Of a stretch of DNA of 64,000 nucleotides, positions 46,820 through 58,690 are shown piece after piece. The DNA lies in NCBI GenBank assembly GCA_029532415.1, contig JAQOTA010000046.1, positions 682,001 through 746,000 on the forward strand, in the 5' to 3' direction. Within the stretch, counting starts at the first letter, position 1; every line of letters starts with the position of its first letter. The position numbers and the translations under genes are program-made. This DNA comes from Marasmius tenuissimus. Its lineage: Eukaryota; Basidiomycota; Agaricomycetes; Agaricales; Marasmiaceae. Under the pieces are notes generated by a model. The model had not been told where the DNA came from and searched no databases. It saw only the letters and a program-made list of their open reading frames with translations.

Positions 46820-48794
46820 TGATGAACCAGCATGATACCTAGCACAGAGAACTACAACATGGCTACACTACTACTTACCAGAGAGGAGTTTAGAGAGATG
46901 GAGGCAAGACATAGAAGCTCAAGTACACTGTAGATTCAGGTAGAGAACTACAAGCTTATATACATGTAGAGACAATAGGAACTACCATATAAGGACAACA
47001 ATAGAAATTGTACATATGAGCATAGTGAACAATGAAGAATAGAACAATAGTGAATGCATTGCCCCACATAATACAATGGCAGGAAGAGTGAACCAGGACT
47101 TTGGATATACCAGGATCTAATTATAGTCTATACATTCAACACACCCCCTTGCTAAGTACAGCTAAAGAGCACATCTGAGCAAATCAAGTGGACAGATAGA
47201 ATTTAAGTCCAAGGTGATCTCTGAACCGTCAGAACTTCCTGTGTTCAAGATTCTTTGTGAATATGTCTGCAGGATTATAGACTCCTTCAATAAAGGACAC
47301 TTTGACTTTGCCATCTTCAACACACTATTGTATACAGTGATATTGAATATTGATTTGCTTGGTTTGGCATTCTTGAACCGGATTAGATGCAATGAAGATT
47401 GAGCCTTGATTGTCTCTGCAGATAGGAATAGGACCTAAGTTGATTCCAAGTTCAGAGAGTAGTGATCTTATCCAGGGAGCTTGACAACTGCAATCTGACA
47501 GTGCCATATACTCAGCCTCAGTGAAAGAAAGTGCTACAGTCTTCTGGGTGTGTGATTGCCACAAGAAGATGCTGCCTGCTAACTTATAGAAGTAGCCAGT
47601 ATCAAACAGCATTTGATAGGATTGCCAGCCTAATCTGAGTCTGTGAATGCAAGAAGACCTCCATCAGAGTTACCATCATAGACAAGTGAATAGTCTGATG
47701 TGCCAGCTAGATAGCAGCAGATGTAAAGTGCTTTCTTGAGGTGTTCCTTTGTTGGATTAGAAGAGAACTGGGAAAGCTTCATAACTGCATAGGCAATATC
47801 ACTGGACCACCGTTGGGGTTGGCACATAGCCAGCAGGTAAAGGAGTAGGAGCTCCCTTTGCATTCTGCATCCCAAAATGTTCAAGGACTTTCTTCAGATA
47901 ATCCTTCTGGTCAATTATAATACCATTGCCTTTGTGACAAATGCTCATGCAGAGAAACTCACTAGCATCACCCATATTGTGGCATTCCCATCAAGTCATG
48001 AACTTGGCTTTCTTCTTGTCAACAAAAGTTTTGTTAGGACCCATGAAGAGTGCATCGTCAATGTATATGATCACATATACAACTTCACTGCTCTTTGGAT
48101 CTTTGCAGATGAAGAGTCTGGCATCAAAAGTTAGGTGTTTGAAGCCCAATACTTCCATGGACAAGCTGAGGGTTTGCCATCACTCAAGGGCAGCTCGCTT
48201 CAGTCCATATAATGCACAACGAAGGCGTAGTACCTTACGTTCTTGGCCCTTGACTTGGAAGCCTTCAGGTTGTTTCATGTATTTGCTGTAAAGGAAGGTG
48301 TTTTTAACATCAACTGAAGTGATGTACCAGTTTTTAAGAGCTGCGAGAGCAAGCATCATACAAACAGTCTCATAACAAATAACTAGTGAAAAAATCTCAT
48401 TGAAGTCTACACCTTTGACCTAAGAAAAACCCTTGGCAACAAGTCTGGCTTTCTTGCGACTATTCAACTTGACGTCGAAGACCCATCTATTTCTGATGGC
48501 TTTGCGACCTTTAGGCAAGTCACAGAGTTTGAAGACCTTGTGCTTACAAAGTGCCTCAAGTTCTTTGTGACAAGTGTTCTTCCATTCCGTCTGTTGCTCA
48601 ACAGGCAACTTTGGAATATTGTGGAGTGTCCACTCTCTGATGTTAGAGAAGTCAGGAGTATCGGACGTTGGAAGTGAATTGTGAACTGGAACGGGATTGT
48701 TCAACAGGTAAATCACGAATCCTACTCCCCCTTCTTGGGTCAGTCTTTTGACTACACTTTCTTCCTCATGTGACTCAGTGGTGCTTCCACCAGG
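46820..48794 (-). mobile_element. Copia copy 1, decayed RT-RNase H part plus 3' LTR
   Basis: The 322-bp LTR is at 46820-47141 (minus sense TGTTGAATGTAT..GGTTCATCA). Upstream on the minus strand the RNase H and RT are readable in pieces: FTEAEYMALSDC, LLAFTDSD, IIYIDDALFMGPN, DYLKKVLEHFGMQNA, LYGLKRAALEWW and WTLHNIPKLPVEQQTEWKNT. Stops and frameshifts are frequent. It is cut at 48794 by the LTR of copy 2, without a visible target duplication. Confidence 0.75.
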
Positions 48795-49327
48795 TGTTGA
48801 ATCCGTGGACTATAATTGGATCCCGGTATATCCCAAGTCCCAGTTCATACTTCCCGCCATTGTATTATGCGGGACAATGCATTTGCTATTGTTCCATTCT
48901 TCATTGTTCATTATGCTTGTCCTCCTTATATGGTAGTTCTATTGTCTCTACATGTATATAAGCTCGTAGTTCTCTACCTAAATCTACAGTGTGCTTGAGC
49001 TTCTACGTCTCGCCTCTACCTCTCTAAACTTCTCTCTGGTAAGTAGTAGTGTAGCCACGTTGTAGTCCTCTGCACTAGGCGTCATGCCGGCTCATCAGGT
49101 TATGGGCCCCGGTTAGCCCGACTACAATGACGAGCGCCTCGATGGCTGCTGTCAGCGACGAGCGCCCCTAGGCTGCTGTCATCGGCTAGCTAGGCTAGAC
49201 CTGCATGTTGCCATCGACCTCTTAATTGAGTGCTCGATCTATGGCATTGATGTACGTCCTTCGACGACATCGGATCTCAAGGATCCAATGCTCCTTGTTG
49301 AGCATAGCACCTTGATGGCTGCTCCCT

Positions 49328-50678
49328 GTGTTGATTAGACGCATGCTGATGCTGTCTTTTCTGGATCCAACACCAATCTCTCAACCTCTTACTACTATGT
49401 TCGACGTTAAGAAATACTTCTCTGGTTGCTTCGACAGCACCAACTTCAAACAGACCTACGCCAGCGAGATGGAAGCTGTGTGCAAGACCCAGGGTCTTTA
49501 TGGTCATCTCACTGGTGATGAACCATGTCCCTCCATGCCCCTTGGCACTGTCACTAGCCCTGCTGGGGTTACTCCCGTTGTCCGTGACACTGTCCCTCCT
49601 GAAGAGCATGCCGCATGGCAAAAGGAGAGTCTTGCATGGGATAAGGAAGATCTCCAGCTCATGGGGATTATCCAGATCACGACCACCAAGGAAGTCTTCG
49701 ATCCGATCAAGAACATGATTGTCTGCCATTTATGGCGACTTTGTTAAACTTGTCTCTTTCAGACTTACCACCTCTCATCCCCAAGCCGGCATTGCCAAGT
49801 TCAAGTCCTACATCGAACGACTCTCCGAGGTAGGAGTGGTTCTCCCCAAGTTGATCAAGTCACTCTTGCTCATTGCTGCTATTCCTCCCGAATGGGATGC
49901 CGCCTCATCCAAATCCCTCCATGACTATGTCAGGGATCCTGAGGATGAAGATTGCATCACCGTTTCAAAAGTCCATGACGCTATCATGGTCGAGTACAAA
50001 CGCCAGAACCCTCAGCTCGCCAACCGCCTCTCTGCGGTGAAGCATGCTGGTAATTGTGAACCATCGTTTGGTCAGCAGCAATGCCCGCAGCAGCAACGTC
50101 AGCAGCGTGGGTATCAGCAGCAGACCAACACCCGTCCACCACAGCAGCAGCAGCAACACCAATCTTCAAACCAGAACAAGGGTAAGAAGAAGAAGCAGCA
50201 GCAGTGTGGTACCCGCGGTGGTATCAACCAGCATCAGGGTCACTCCCATCTTGCGTCCTACGCATCCGTTGTTGCTTCCCCTCCTCCTGTTCGTCCTTAC
50301 TCCTCGATCACTGACTGCAGGGAACGTATTGCATTGAACGGAGTCAACAACTTCTTGCACACCGAGATCGCCAGTGCCCCTTCTAGCCGTGCTAGAGGAT
50401 CTCCGCCCCCAGCACACTTCACTGGTCACTGGGACAAGTCTTGTGACAGCACTGTCGCTCCCGCTGTCAAGAAGAATCCTGCTGCCATGCAGTCCTTCAC
50501 CGGCTTCAAGCCATCCGAGTCAGTATTTGATGATGTACGTGAAGCATGTTTGCTTGCTGACAGACTTGGTGTCCCTAAGACGGCGCGGCATCTCAAACCG
50601 TTCGAACAGATCGTCACATCTGCCGCCAATCGTTTGCTCCAGGACCGTATCTCGAAGCCTGGTTCCTTGTCCAAGTGA
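49328..50678 (+). pseudogene. Copia copy 2 gag
   Basis: The N-terminal part (to about 49718) reads FDSTNFKQTYASEMEAVCKT; after a frame change IYGDFVKLVSFRLTTSHPQA continues. Then comes a Gln-rich, basic stretch (QQQ runs, KGKKKKQQQ) and VFDDVREACLLADRLG. It ends at an in-frame TGA (50676-50678); the pol frame follows in the same register, so this stop alone separates gag from pol. TGA may be a decayed CGA or a leaky stop. No CCHC knuckle was seen. Confidence 0.65.
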
Positions 50679-50774
50679 GTTCTGGAGGACGATTCGGAAG
50701 ATGAAGGAGCCGGATGTCCTTCTTCTACTTCTTCTAAACGTGCTCACAGCACTGATCCTGATGAAGATGTAGAA

Positions 50775-52928
50775 ATGGACTGGGGATCTGATGATGGTAT
50801 GGACGATATGACCTCTCTATTCGGTAATGATGTTGACAACGACATTGCCGAAGCTGCAGGAGTAGAGGATGTCCCGGATGAAGTCTCTCTTGGATCGTTC
50901 CACGACGACAGGCAAGTTCCATACCTTGACCTGCTTTCCCAAGCTGATGCAAACCTACAGCGCTGCTCTCAACTAGTTGGTATCAGTAGTGCGCGCGGTA
51001 GTCATAGTGATCTGGTATCACTTGTAAATTTTTGCAATGCTATTTCGACCCACTTTGTGGGATGTACTCAATGTAAGGGAAAGAAAAGTGTGAACAATGC
51101 ACAGGGTTGGCTCCTTGATTCTGGTGCCTCCTCTCATTTCACAAACAATATGAATGACTTCACTGAATATGAATCGCTTGATGGTCCTATCGTAAATACT
51201 GTGAATAAGGGCAACCCTATACAGATCAAGGGTAAAGGCACTGTCTTCATTGAGCATAACGTTGAAGGACATGACGGGGAACTTACTGAGCGTGTTTCAC
51301 GTCTCTATCCTGTCTATTACATACCTCAATTGGACATACGTCTACTATCAATGGGAGAGTTCCTTCAAGATGGTCTTTCAATTTGTGGAAACACGAAGAA
51401 GTTGGCCTTCTACTCATCACAGCGACGACAGTTGCTTGTTTCCTACCCTCATATGCCTGGTCAAACCATTTATTGGGTACACTCGCGGAAAGCATCTGCT
51501 GAGGTTTTAATGGCCAAGTGGGTCGTTTACAACGTCGACTACGATATTGAGCACAGACGCTTTGGGCATCCATCAGATAAAGCCCTAAATAAAGCTCGGA
51601 AACATATGCAAGGTTTCCCACTTGACCTTAAGATGCCTACTAAGAAGACACCTCTGTGTCGTGGTTGTGCTGAAGGCAAGATGCATGAGAAATTGTTCCC
51701 CAACTCTACAGCGAGAGCTTCTAAACCGTTTGAACGCATACATTTGGATCTGAAGTCGTACCCGGCTGAATTGTATCACCGGTACAAGTACTACATCTCT
51801 TTTCTTGATGACTGCACATCCTACGTTTGGACCTCCAAGCTCAAGATGATAGACGAGGCAGTACCCACTTTGAGGGACTTCCTTACTATGGTCAAGACGC
51901 AATTCAATGCTGTTGTCAAGACCTGGATGTCTGATGAAGGGGGAGAGTACAAAGCAGATAAGTTCAATGCAGTACTGAAAGAGTATGGGATCCAAAGGGA
52001 TCAAAGCATACCATACACACCACAGCAAAACGGTCGTGCTGAACGATTCAACAGGACTATTCATGAGAAGTCTGAAGCTCTTTGCTTTGAAGCTTGCATG
52101 CCTCAGTCCTGGTGGGAATTCTGCCATGTGCACGACGTCCACCTCTACAATCACACTCCTGTGCAACGTTTGAGCTGGCAAACTCCGTTCGAAATACTTT
52201 ATGGCGAAGCACCTGATGTTTCACATCTCCGAGTTATGGGTTGTGCAGCCTACGTCTTCATTCCTGAAGATCATAGGAAGAATAAGCTTGCTCCTTACAG
52301 TGAGTTAATGACCTTCATTGGCTACCAAGATGGGATGAAAGGCTTCCTGTTCATGCAAAGTAATAATTCCATATTCAAGGGTAGCACTGCACTATTCAAT
52401 GAGACGCTATACAATAAGTGTCCTGATGCCAAAACTCGTGGCTTTACACCTGTCGGTAGTGAACCATTTACTTTGGGTGAAAATCCTAACATTCCTTTGG
52501 AAGATGAAGACTCTGATGACAGATGGGATGATACTCCGTTCCCAGATCTCAGACGTCGCTCCGAACCTTCTAAGAGATCAGAACCTCAGGTTGACGAACC
52601 TGCAGGTGGCCCTGCGCCAGGGGATGTGCCACTCCCTCAATTGGGTCCTCCAACGCCTCCAGGCAAACCCGCCATTCCTCCGCCTGCACCAGCAGCAGAT
52701 GGTCCACGCCGGTCTTCGAGGCAGCGGAAGGGTACAACGCAACCTGGTAATATATTTGGGGAAAAGCAGAACCCAAATAAACCCTCAGATATTGTTCGCG
52801 ACTTAGAAAATAAGGATACTTGGAGAAGCGTCACTGGAGATAAAGAACCTTCACATCCAGTTGATCGTCCTAGCTCTTCGCGATCTAGGAAAGAAGTTCT
52901 TACAGTTCAGAGATCACCTTGGACTTGA
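50775..52928 (+). CDS. Copia copy 2 protease-integrase polyprotein, RT deleted
   Basis: A 717-codon open frame. Protease motif WLLDSGASSHFTN; pre-integrase HHCC with HRRFGHP..CRGCAEGK; integrase core with Asp in LDD, Asp in WMSDEGGEY and Glu in NGRAERFNR; then the TPFEILYGEAP and GCAAYVFIPEDHRKNK region and a Pro-rich linker. The frame runs across the deletion junction and ends QRSPWT. Without RT and RNase H it cannot copy itself, but protease and integrase motifs are complete. Confidence 0.8.
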   Translation: MDWGSDDGMDDMTSLFGNDVDNDIAEAAGVEDVPDEVSLGSFHDDRQVPYLDLLSQADANLQRCSQLVGISSARGSHSDLVSLVNFCNAISTHFVGCTQCKGKKSVNNAQGWLLDSGASSHFTNNMNDFTEYESLDGPIVNTVNKGNPIQIKGKGTVFIEHNVEGHDGELTERVSRLYPVYYIPQLDIRLLSMGEFLQDGLSICGNTKKLAFYSSQRRQLLVSYPHMPGQTIYWVHSRKASAEVLMAKWVVYNVDYDIEHRRFGHPSDKALNKARKHMQGFPLDLKMPTKKTPLCRGCAEGKMHEKLFPNSTARASKPFERIHLDLKSYPAELYHRYKYYISFLDDCTSYVWTSKLKMIDEAVPTLRDFLTMVKTQFNAVVKTWMSDEGGEYKADKFNAVLKEYGIQRDQSIPYTPQQNGRAERFNRTIHEKSEALCFEACMPQSWWEFCHVHDVHLYNHTPVQRLSWQTPFEILYGEAPDVSHLRVMGCAAYVFIPEDHRKNKLAPYSELMTFIGYQDGMKGFLFMQSNNSIFKGSTALFNETLYNKCPDAKTRGFTPVGSEPFTLGENPNIPLEDEDSDDRWDDTPFPDLRRRSEPSKRSEPQVDEPAGGPAPGDVPLPQLGPPTPPGKPAIPPPAPAADGPRRSSRQRKGTTQPGNIFGEKQNPNKPSDIVRDLENKDTWRSVTGDKEPSHPVDRPSSSRSRKEVLTVQRSPWT

Positions 52929-53301
52929 ATTCTATTCATCCACTTGATTCACTCAGATGCCCTTTTCAGCTGCACTTAGCGAGGGGGTATGTTGAATCCG
53001 TGGACTATAATTAGATCCCAGTATATCTGAAGTCCCGGTTCATACTTCCTGCCATTGTATTATGCATTTGCTATTGTTCTATTCTTCATTGTTCACTATG
53101 CTCATATGTACAATTTCTATTGTCATCCTTATATGGTAGTTCTATTGTATCTTCATGTATATAAGCTCGTAGTTCTCTACTTGAATCTACAGTGTGCTTG
53201 AGCTTCTACGTCTTGCCTCTACCTCTCTAAAATCCTCTCTGGTAAGTAGTAGTGTAGCCATGTTGTAGTCCTCTGCGCTAGGCATCATGCCGGCTCATCA
53301 A

Positions 53302-55402
53302 AGAATACCATCCTGACGTCTCTGAACTCAGTAGTCCGGACGATGGAGTACCTAGTAGTGGAGAATTACCTCATCTTGTGCAAAGATCTCAAGTGCAAGC
53401 ATATGAATCTCAGATTCAGGAGCTACCTATTCAGCAGATGGCATCTGACTCGGAAGCAGAAGTTGCATCTGAAGATTCATTTGAGGATCGACCATCCAAT
53501 AGCACCAAGGATAGTGTGCCTTGAAAATACTCTCCACTGGTTAGAACCAGGTCCAGACAAAGAGAAGAATATAGTGGACTCTCTGTACTCGAAGTTTCAC
53601 AATCGGATCTGGCTAAATTATATCATCAGCCAACAGATCAAGGAGCTGAAGAGCATCAGGAATACGACTGGGTCTATGATCCAGACATGCCTGTGTCTCG
53701 TCCTAACTCTGTTGTGTCTCATACACCACGCCATTATTGGCCACATGAGATATATGATCCCGAATTTGGTGAACATTGGGCAAATCAGAGACCACCTTCT
53801 CCTCCTTTTGCTCCCCCATACGCATCTGTAAATGATGTCTGATATGCTCATACATTCGATCCAAACAATTATGTCTTTGTCAAATATGACAAGAAAGAAC
53901 TCTTCCGTTTTCTGAATGAATACAAAGAATGGCATGTGAGCACTGATAGGTTATATACAATCACAGTTAGACCCGATGATTATCCTACTCAGTTTGCAAA
54001 CGAAAACCTCCATCATCCTAGCATGATAACTAGGAAATCTGGAGCTTATCTGCCATCAGGATTCGAAGAGACTCATATGGATCTTATCATTAGCAAAATC
54101 TGGAGGAGATTCAGTCATTACAGACATAAGAACATTTACATCTTGGTTTGCACCAAGCTTGCTATGTTCTGTTTTCCAATTGACCAAAGCACATGTTATA
54201 ACATGACTCCTAGACAAGCTGTATGGCAAACCAGCAGTCATGAACAGATAAAGGCAGTATATGCGTTTGCACCATCAGGATACTGGAAATGGGACGTTGA
54301 TCACATCTCTCAAGTTATTATCAACATAAATAAGGTCATCTGGAAAGACTGGATCTTACACAGAAAACCTGAAGACAAGTATGTCTATCATGTCTTCAAT
54401 GTTGATAAAAATGATGAGTTCAACAGAATGCCCATTCAGGTCCTTAATCCCATTTTTTGGGAATTAATGGTGCTATTAGGCATAGAAGGAAAATGGTTAC
54501 GTGGTCTAGGCACATCCATCCAACGTATTCGAGGTCTTAGGATGATCAACATCCAAACAAATTGCTTCGAGCCTGAGAATCAACATATTTTCATCAGGTT
54601 TGTTCCTAAAATCAAATTGAGTGAACTTCGAAACTCAATGACCTACTTGTACAATTGGATGAACGAGAAACCATTCCCAGAAGTCTTCGAGCAAAAGCTT
54701 CCTACACTAATTAATCCGGAATACAAACCGGAACAATTCATGAGACTTTTTACTAGACTTACGGAAGATCTTGTGCAAGACCCAGTACCAATTCCTCCAC
54801 CAATGCAATACTTCTCTATGCAACCTGTATCAACTCCAGCTAGGCTACCCTCTGTCGATTTTACTTTTTGATCACTGGTACAACAATGTTCAATTGATCA
54901 AACTCCTCCAAGAGTAACTGATCAACCACAACAAATTGCTTCAACAAGCGAAGTTGTTGATAACTGCAGCCCGATAAACATGGTGTCCGAACTTCCAGAT
55001 TATCCTGGAGAAGGACCAACTTCGCCAGCATATGAAGTTGACCCATGGGTTACAGCAGCAAATGAGCCTCGCATTACTGAAGCAATTGAAAGAGCTCAGG
55101 AAACTGCAGATAATAGGCTGACTGATCTTCTTACGATCTCAGTCTTGGAAAGGCGCATTGAAGAGGTACAGCTGAGCACTGCTGTGACTAATAGTCCAGA
55201 TGTAGTGCACGATGTTGACTTAATCAGGAGAAGGATTCAAGTAATTCAAAGAATCCAACGAGAATCTGAATCTGCATTCCAACTTGCAGAATACCAACTT
55301 GTTCGTGGTAGACGCATCAATGATATGTTGGATCTAATTATTCGACGATACAAAAATCTCATTCCTTACCATGGAAAGCACTGGTCAGAATACTCCTGCT
55401 GA
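53302..55402 (+). pseudogene. Gag-like region of second copia family with in-frame TGAs
   Basis: A single reading frame can be followed for about 2.1 kb (PDVSELSSPDDG.. through GFEETHMDLIISKIWRRFSH, GYWKWDVDHISQVIININKV and FIRFVPKIKLSELRN) with three stops, all TGA (about 53522, 53840 and 54869). The next frame (from 55371) overlaps by ~30 bases at +1 register. It is a gag/capsid-like protein by position; I recognise no specific domain. Confidence 0.55.
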
Positions 55403-56590
55403 GGAACATTGCACATCAACCCCTGAACCGCCATCTCCTCCTCCACCTGAACCTGCTACCTGGCAAGAAATAAATAATATCGACGAGCACTGGCACGAGA
55501 GTAATGATAGGTCCCCTTGGCAAGTATTTAACTCTGATAGTCTGACACTCGCTGATAAGATTTCGATACAGAACAATAACATTTTGAAGGACGATGAATC
55601 TGACAAATGTAATAATGTACTTGTATTCGAATCTATGCAATTCAAATCGTTTTCTGCTATCACGAGTGATCATGCAATAAATCCTCAAGAAGCTTGGCTA
55701 CTTGATAGTGGCGCTTCTGGACATATGACTCCATTCATTACGGATTTCATAGACTATCATGAGTTTGCTATACCAATGGACTTATCTACCTCTGCCAGCG
55801 ATGCAGCTAAGATTCAGCTAAAGGGATATGGTACTGTCAATATTCGACATACCAATGGTGCAGGTGTATCGCAAGATACAAAACTCTATCCAGTGTTGTA
55901 TAATCCACATAGCCCTCATCGTTTAATCTCTGACGGCAAATTCCAAAGTCTGGGTTATCAGACAATTGGAAGCGGTCAAGAGACTTTGATTCGGAATAAG
56001 GAAGATGGGTCACTTCTTATGAGCTTCTATCCAAGTTTCAAAGGAGATAACCTACGATGGATGAACACAAAGACGCTTATGGGAACGTCATTCTTCGCAT
56101 CTGTCAAATCTTTCTTTGTAAAAACTTCCAAAGTTTGGCATAGACGAATGGGACATGTTGATCCCAGAGTTTTAAGGAACATAGTGGAACACGTAAAAGG
56201 TTTTCCAGAGAAATTGGCTATTCCGAAGGATGATAGAACCATATGTCGGGGCTGTGCCCAAGGCAAAATGGTATCGAAATTGTATCCTTCTTCTTCAACG
56301 AGCTAAGGAGATTCTCAAACTCGTTCACGGAGATTTGATAGAATACCCCAAGGCATCATATTATCAGAACGAATATGCTCTAACGCTGTTCGATGATGCT
56401 TCATCTTACGGATGGGTTTATCCTATTCGAAAGAAATCTGATACTGATCAAAAATTACGTGCATGGATCGCTCTTGTTGAGCGTCAGACTGATAAAAAGG
56501 TCAAGCGCATGCATTTTGATCGAGGGGGAGAATTCTTTTCAAATGCACAACGTGAATATTACAAGGAATTAGGTCTGATGACGAATAAAG
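55371..56590 (+). pseudogene. Protease-integrase fragment of second copia family
   Basis: Protease WLLDSGASGHM; pre-integrase VWHRRMGHVDPRVL and ICRGCAQGK; then a frameshift near 56290 (stop after YPSSSTS), after which integrase resumes with LIEYPKAS, LTLFDDASSYGW and HFDRGGEF. The catalytic Glu region, RT and RNase H are missing because the sequence is cut by an LTR at 56591. Confidence 0.7.
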
Positions 56591-57118
56591 TGATGAGCCG
56601 GCATGACGCCTAGCGCAGAGGACTACAACATGGCTACACTACTACTTACCAGAGAGGAGTTTAGAGAGGTAGAGGCGAGACGTAGAAGCTCAAGCACACT
56701 GTAGATTTGGGTAGAGAACTACGAGCTTATATACATGTAGATACAATAGAGTTACCATATAAGGACAACAATAGAAATTGTACATATGAGCATAATGAAC
56801 AATGAAGAATAGAACAATAGCAAATGCATTGTCCCGCATAATACAATGGCGGGAAGTATGAACCGGAACTTCGGATATACTGGGATCTAATTATAGTCCA
56901 CAGATTCAACACACCCCCTCGCTAAGTGCAGCTGAAAAGGGCATCTGAGTGAATCAAGTGGACAAATAGAATTCAAGTCCAAGGTGATCTCTGAACCGTA
57001 GGAACTTCTCATGTCCAAGATTCTTCGTAAACATGTCTGCGGGATTATAGACTCCCTCAATGAAGAACAATTCGACTTTGTCATCTTCAACACACGATCA
57101 AATGTCGATGTGTTTGGT

Positions 57119-58549
57119 TCAGCGTTCTTGAACCAGATTAGATGCAATGAAGATAGAGCCTTGATTATCTCCGCAGATTGGAATAGGACCTAGATCAATT
57201 CCAAGTTCAGAGAGTAGCGATCTTATCCAGGAAGCTTGACGATTGCAATCTGACAGTGCCATATACTCAGCCTCAGTGGAAGAGAGAGCTACAGTCTTCT
57301 GGGAGTGTGATTGCCACGAGAAGATGCCGCCTGCTAACTTGAAGAAGTAGCCAGTAATCGAACGGTGTTTGATAGGATCGGCAGCCCAATCCGAGTCTGT
57401 GAACGCAAGAAGACCTCCATCAGAGTCACCATCATAGACAAGTGAATAATCTGATGTGCCAGCAAGATAGTGGCAGATATACAGAGCTTTATCGAGGTGT
57501 TCCTTTGTTGGATTAGAAGAGAACTGGGAAAGCTTCGTAGCTGCATAGGCAATATCAGGACGTGTCCCCAGCATAATGTACAGAAGTGACCCAATCACCG
57601 ACTGGAATCTGGAGCGAATGGCAGGATTGACTGGACCATCGTTGGGAGCATTGGGAGTTGGCACATAGCCAGCAGGTAAGGGCGTAGGAGCACCTTTTAC
57701 ATTTTGCATCCCAAAACATTCAAGGACTTTCTTCAGATAATCCTTTTCCTCAATCATGATCTTATTGCCTTCGTGACGAATGCTCATGCGGAGAAACTCA
57801 CTAGCATTGCCCATATCACAACATTCCCATCGAGCCATGAACTTGGCTTTCTTCTTGTCAACAAAACCCATGAAGAGTGCATTGTCAATGTATATGATCG
57901 CATACACAACTTCACCACTCTTCAGATCTTTGCAGATGAAGAGTCCAGCATCAGAAGTCAGACTTTTGAAGCCTAGTACTTCCATAGACAAGCGAGGGCT
58001 CGCCACCACTCAAGGGCAGCTTGCTTCAGTCCATATAATGTACGACGTAGGTGTAGGACCTTATGTTTTTGGCCCTTGACTTTAAAGCCTTCAGGTTGTT
58101 CCATGTAAATCTCCTCAACAAGATCACTATAAAGGAAGGCGTTCTTAACATCAACAGAGGTGATGTACCAGTTTTGCAAGAGCAAGCATCATACGAACAG
58201 TCTCATAACGAACAACTGGTGAGAAGATCTCATCAAAATCGACACCTCTGACCTGAGAGAAACCCTTGGCAACAAGTCTAGCTTTCTTGCGACCATTCAA
58301 CTTAACGTCGAAGACCCATCTATTTTTGATGGCTTTGCGACCTTTAGGCAAGTCACAGAGTTTGAAGACCTTGCGCTTACAAAGTGCCTCAAGTTCTTTG
58401 TGGCAAGTGTTCTTCCATTCCTTCTGTTGCTCAACAGGCAACTTTAGAATATCGCGGAGTGTCCACTCTCTGATGTTAGAAAAATCAGGAGTATCGGACG
58501 TTGGAAGCGAATCATGAACTGGAATGGGATTGTTCAACAGGCAAATCAC
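57119..58549 (-). pseudogene. Copia copy 3 reverse transcriptase - RNase H
   Basis: RT: WVFDVKLNGRKKARLVAKGF, SPVVRYETVRMMLAL, frame break, ITSVDVKNAFLYSDL, LYGLKQAALEWW, frame break. The catalytic box reads YIDN instead of YIDD. RNase H: TDSDWAADPIKHRSITGYFF, TVALSSTEAEYMALS, ICGDNQGSI. The Asp-to-Asn change and two frame breaks mean no active RT. Confidence 0.8.
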
Positions 58550-58690
58550 GAATCCTACTCCCCCTTCTTGGGTAAGTCTTTTGACTACACTTTCTTCCTC
58601 ATGCGACTCAGTGCTTCCACTGGTTTCTGGAGTAGGCGGAGGTGGAAGTGGACCAGGAATCCCCTTTTTACCACCTTTGCCCTTCCTAGA

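Larger units (their letters stand above)
48795..53300 (+). mobile_element. Copia copy 2: LTR-to-LTR element lacking RT-RNase H
   Basis: 5' LTR 48795-49097 and 3' LTR 52990-53300 (TGTTGAATCC..GGCTCATCA). The primer site GGTTATGGGCCCC (49098-49110) is the copia half-tRNA-iMet type. Polypurine AGCGAGGGGG precedes the 3' LTR. Gag and protease-integrase are present; RT and RNase H are missing, the sequence jumping from CTAGGAAAG (around 52893) to AAGTTCTTAC just before the 3' end. No matching target duplication (CCAGG left, AAGAA right), so at least one flank has been rearranged. Confidence 0.85.
53301..56590 (+). mobile_element. Second copia family, 5' part of pol/gag only
   Basis: No LTR of this family is present. 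It is sandwiched between copy 2 (plus) and copy 3 (minus). It carries a long gag-like region and protease-integrase start, cut at 56590 by the LTR of copy 3. Codon choice is AT-richer than that of the neighbouring copia family. Confidence 0.7.

Noticed and set aside
49965..50162. Leu-rich minus-strand frames opposite the Gln tract
   Set aside because: Antisense of CAG/CAA-rich gag codons.
51585..52181. 198-residue minus-strand frame (and its twin at 59393-60013)
   Set aside because: Complement of the copia integrase region in both copies; no independent support.
55371..55402. Programmed +1 frameshift between gag and protease in the second copia family
   Set aside because: The overlap is there, but no Ty1-type slippery heptamer is visible and the element has several lesions nearby.
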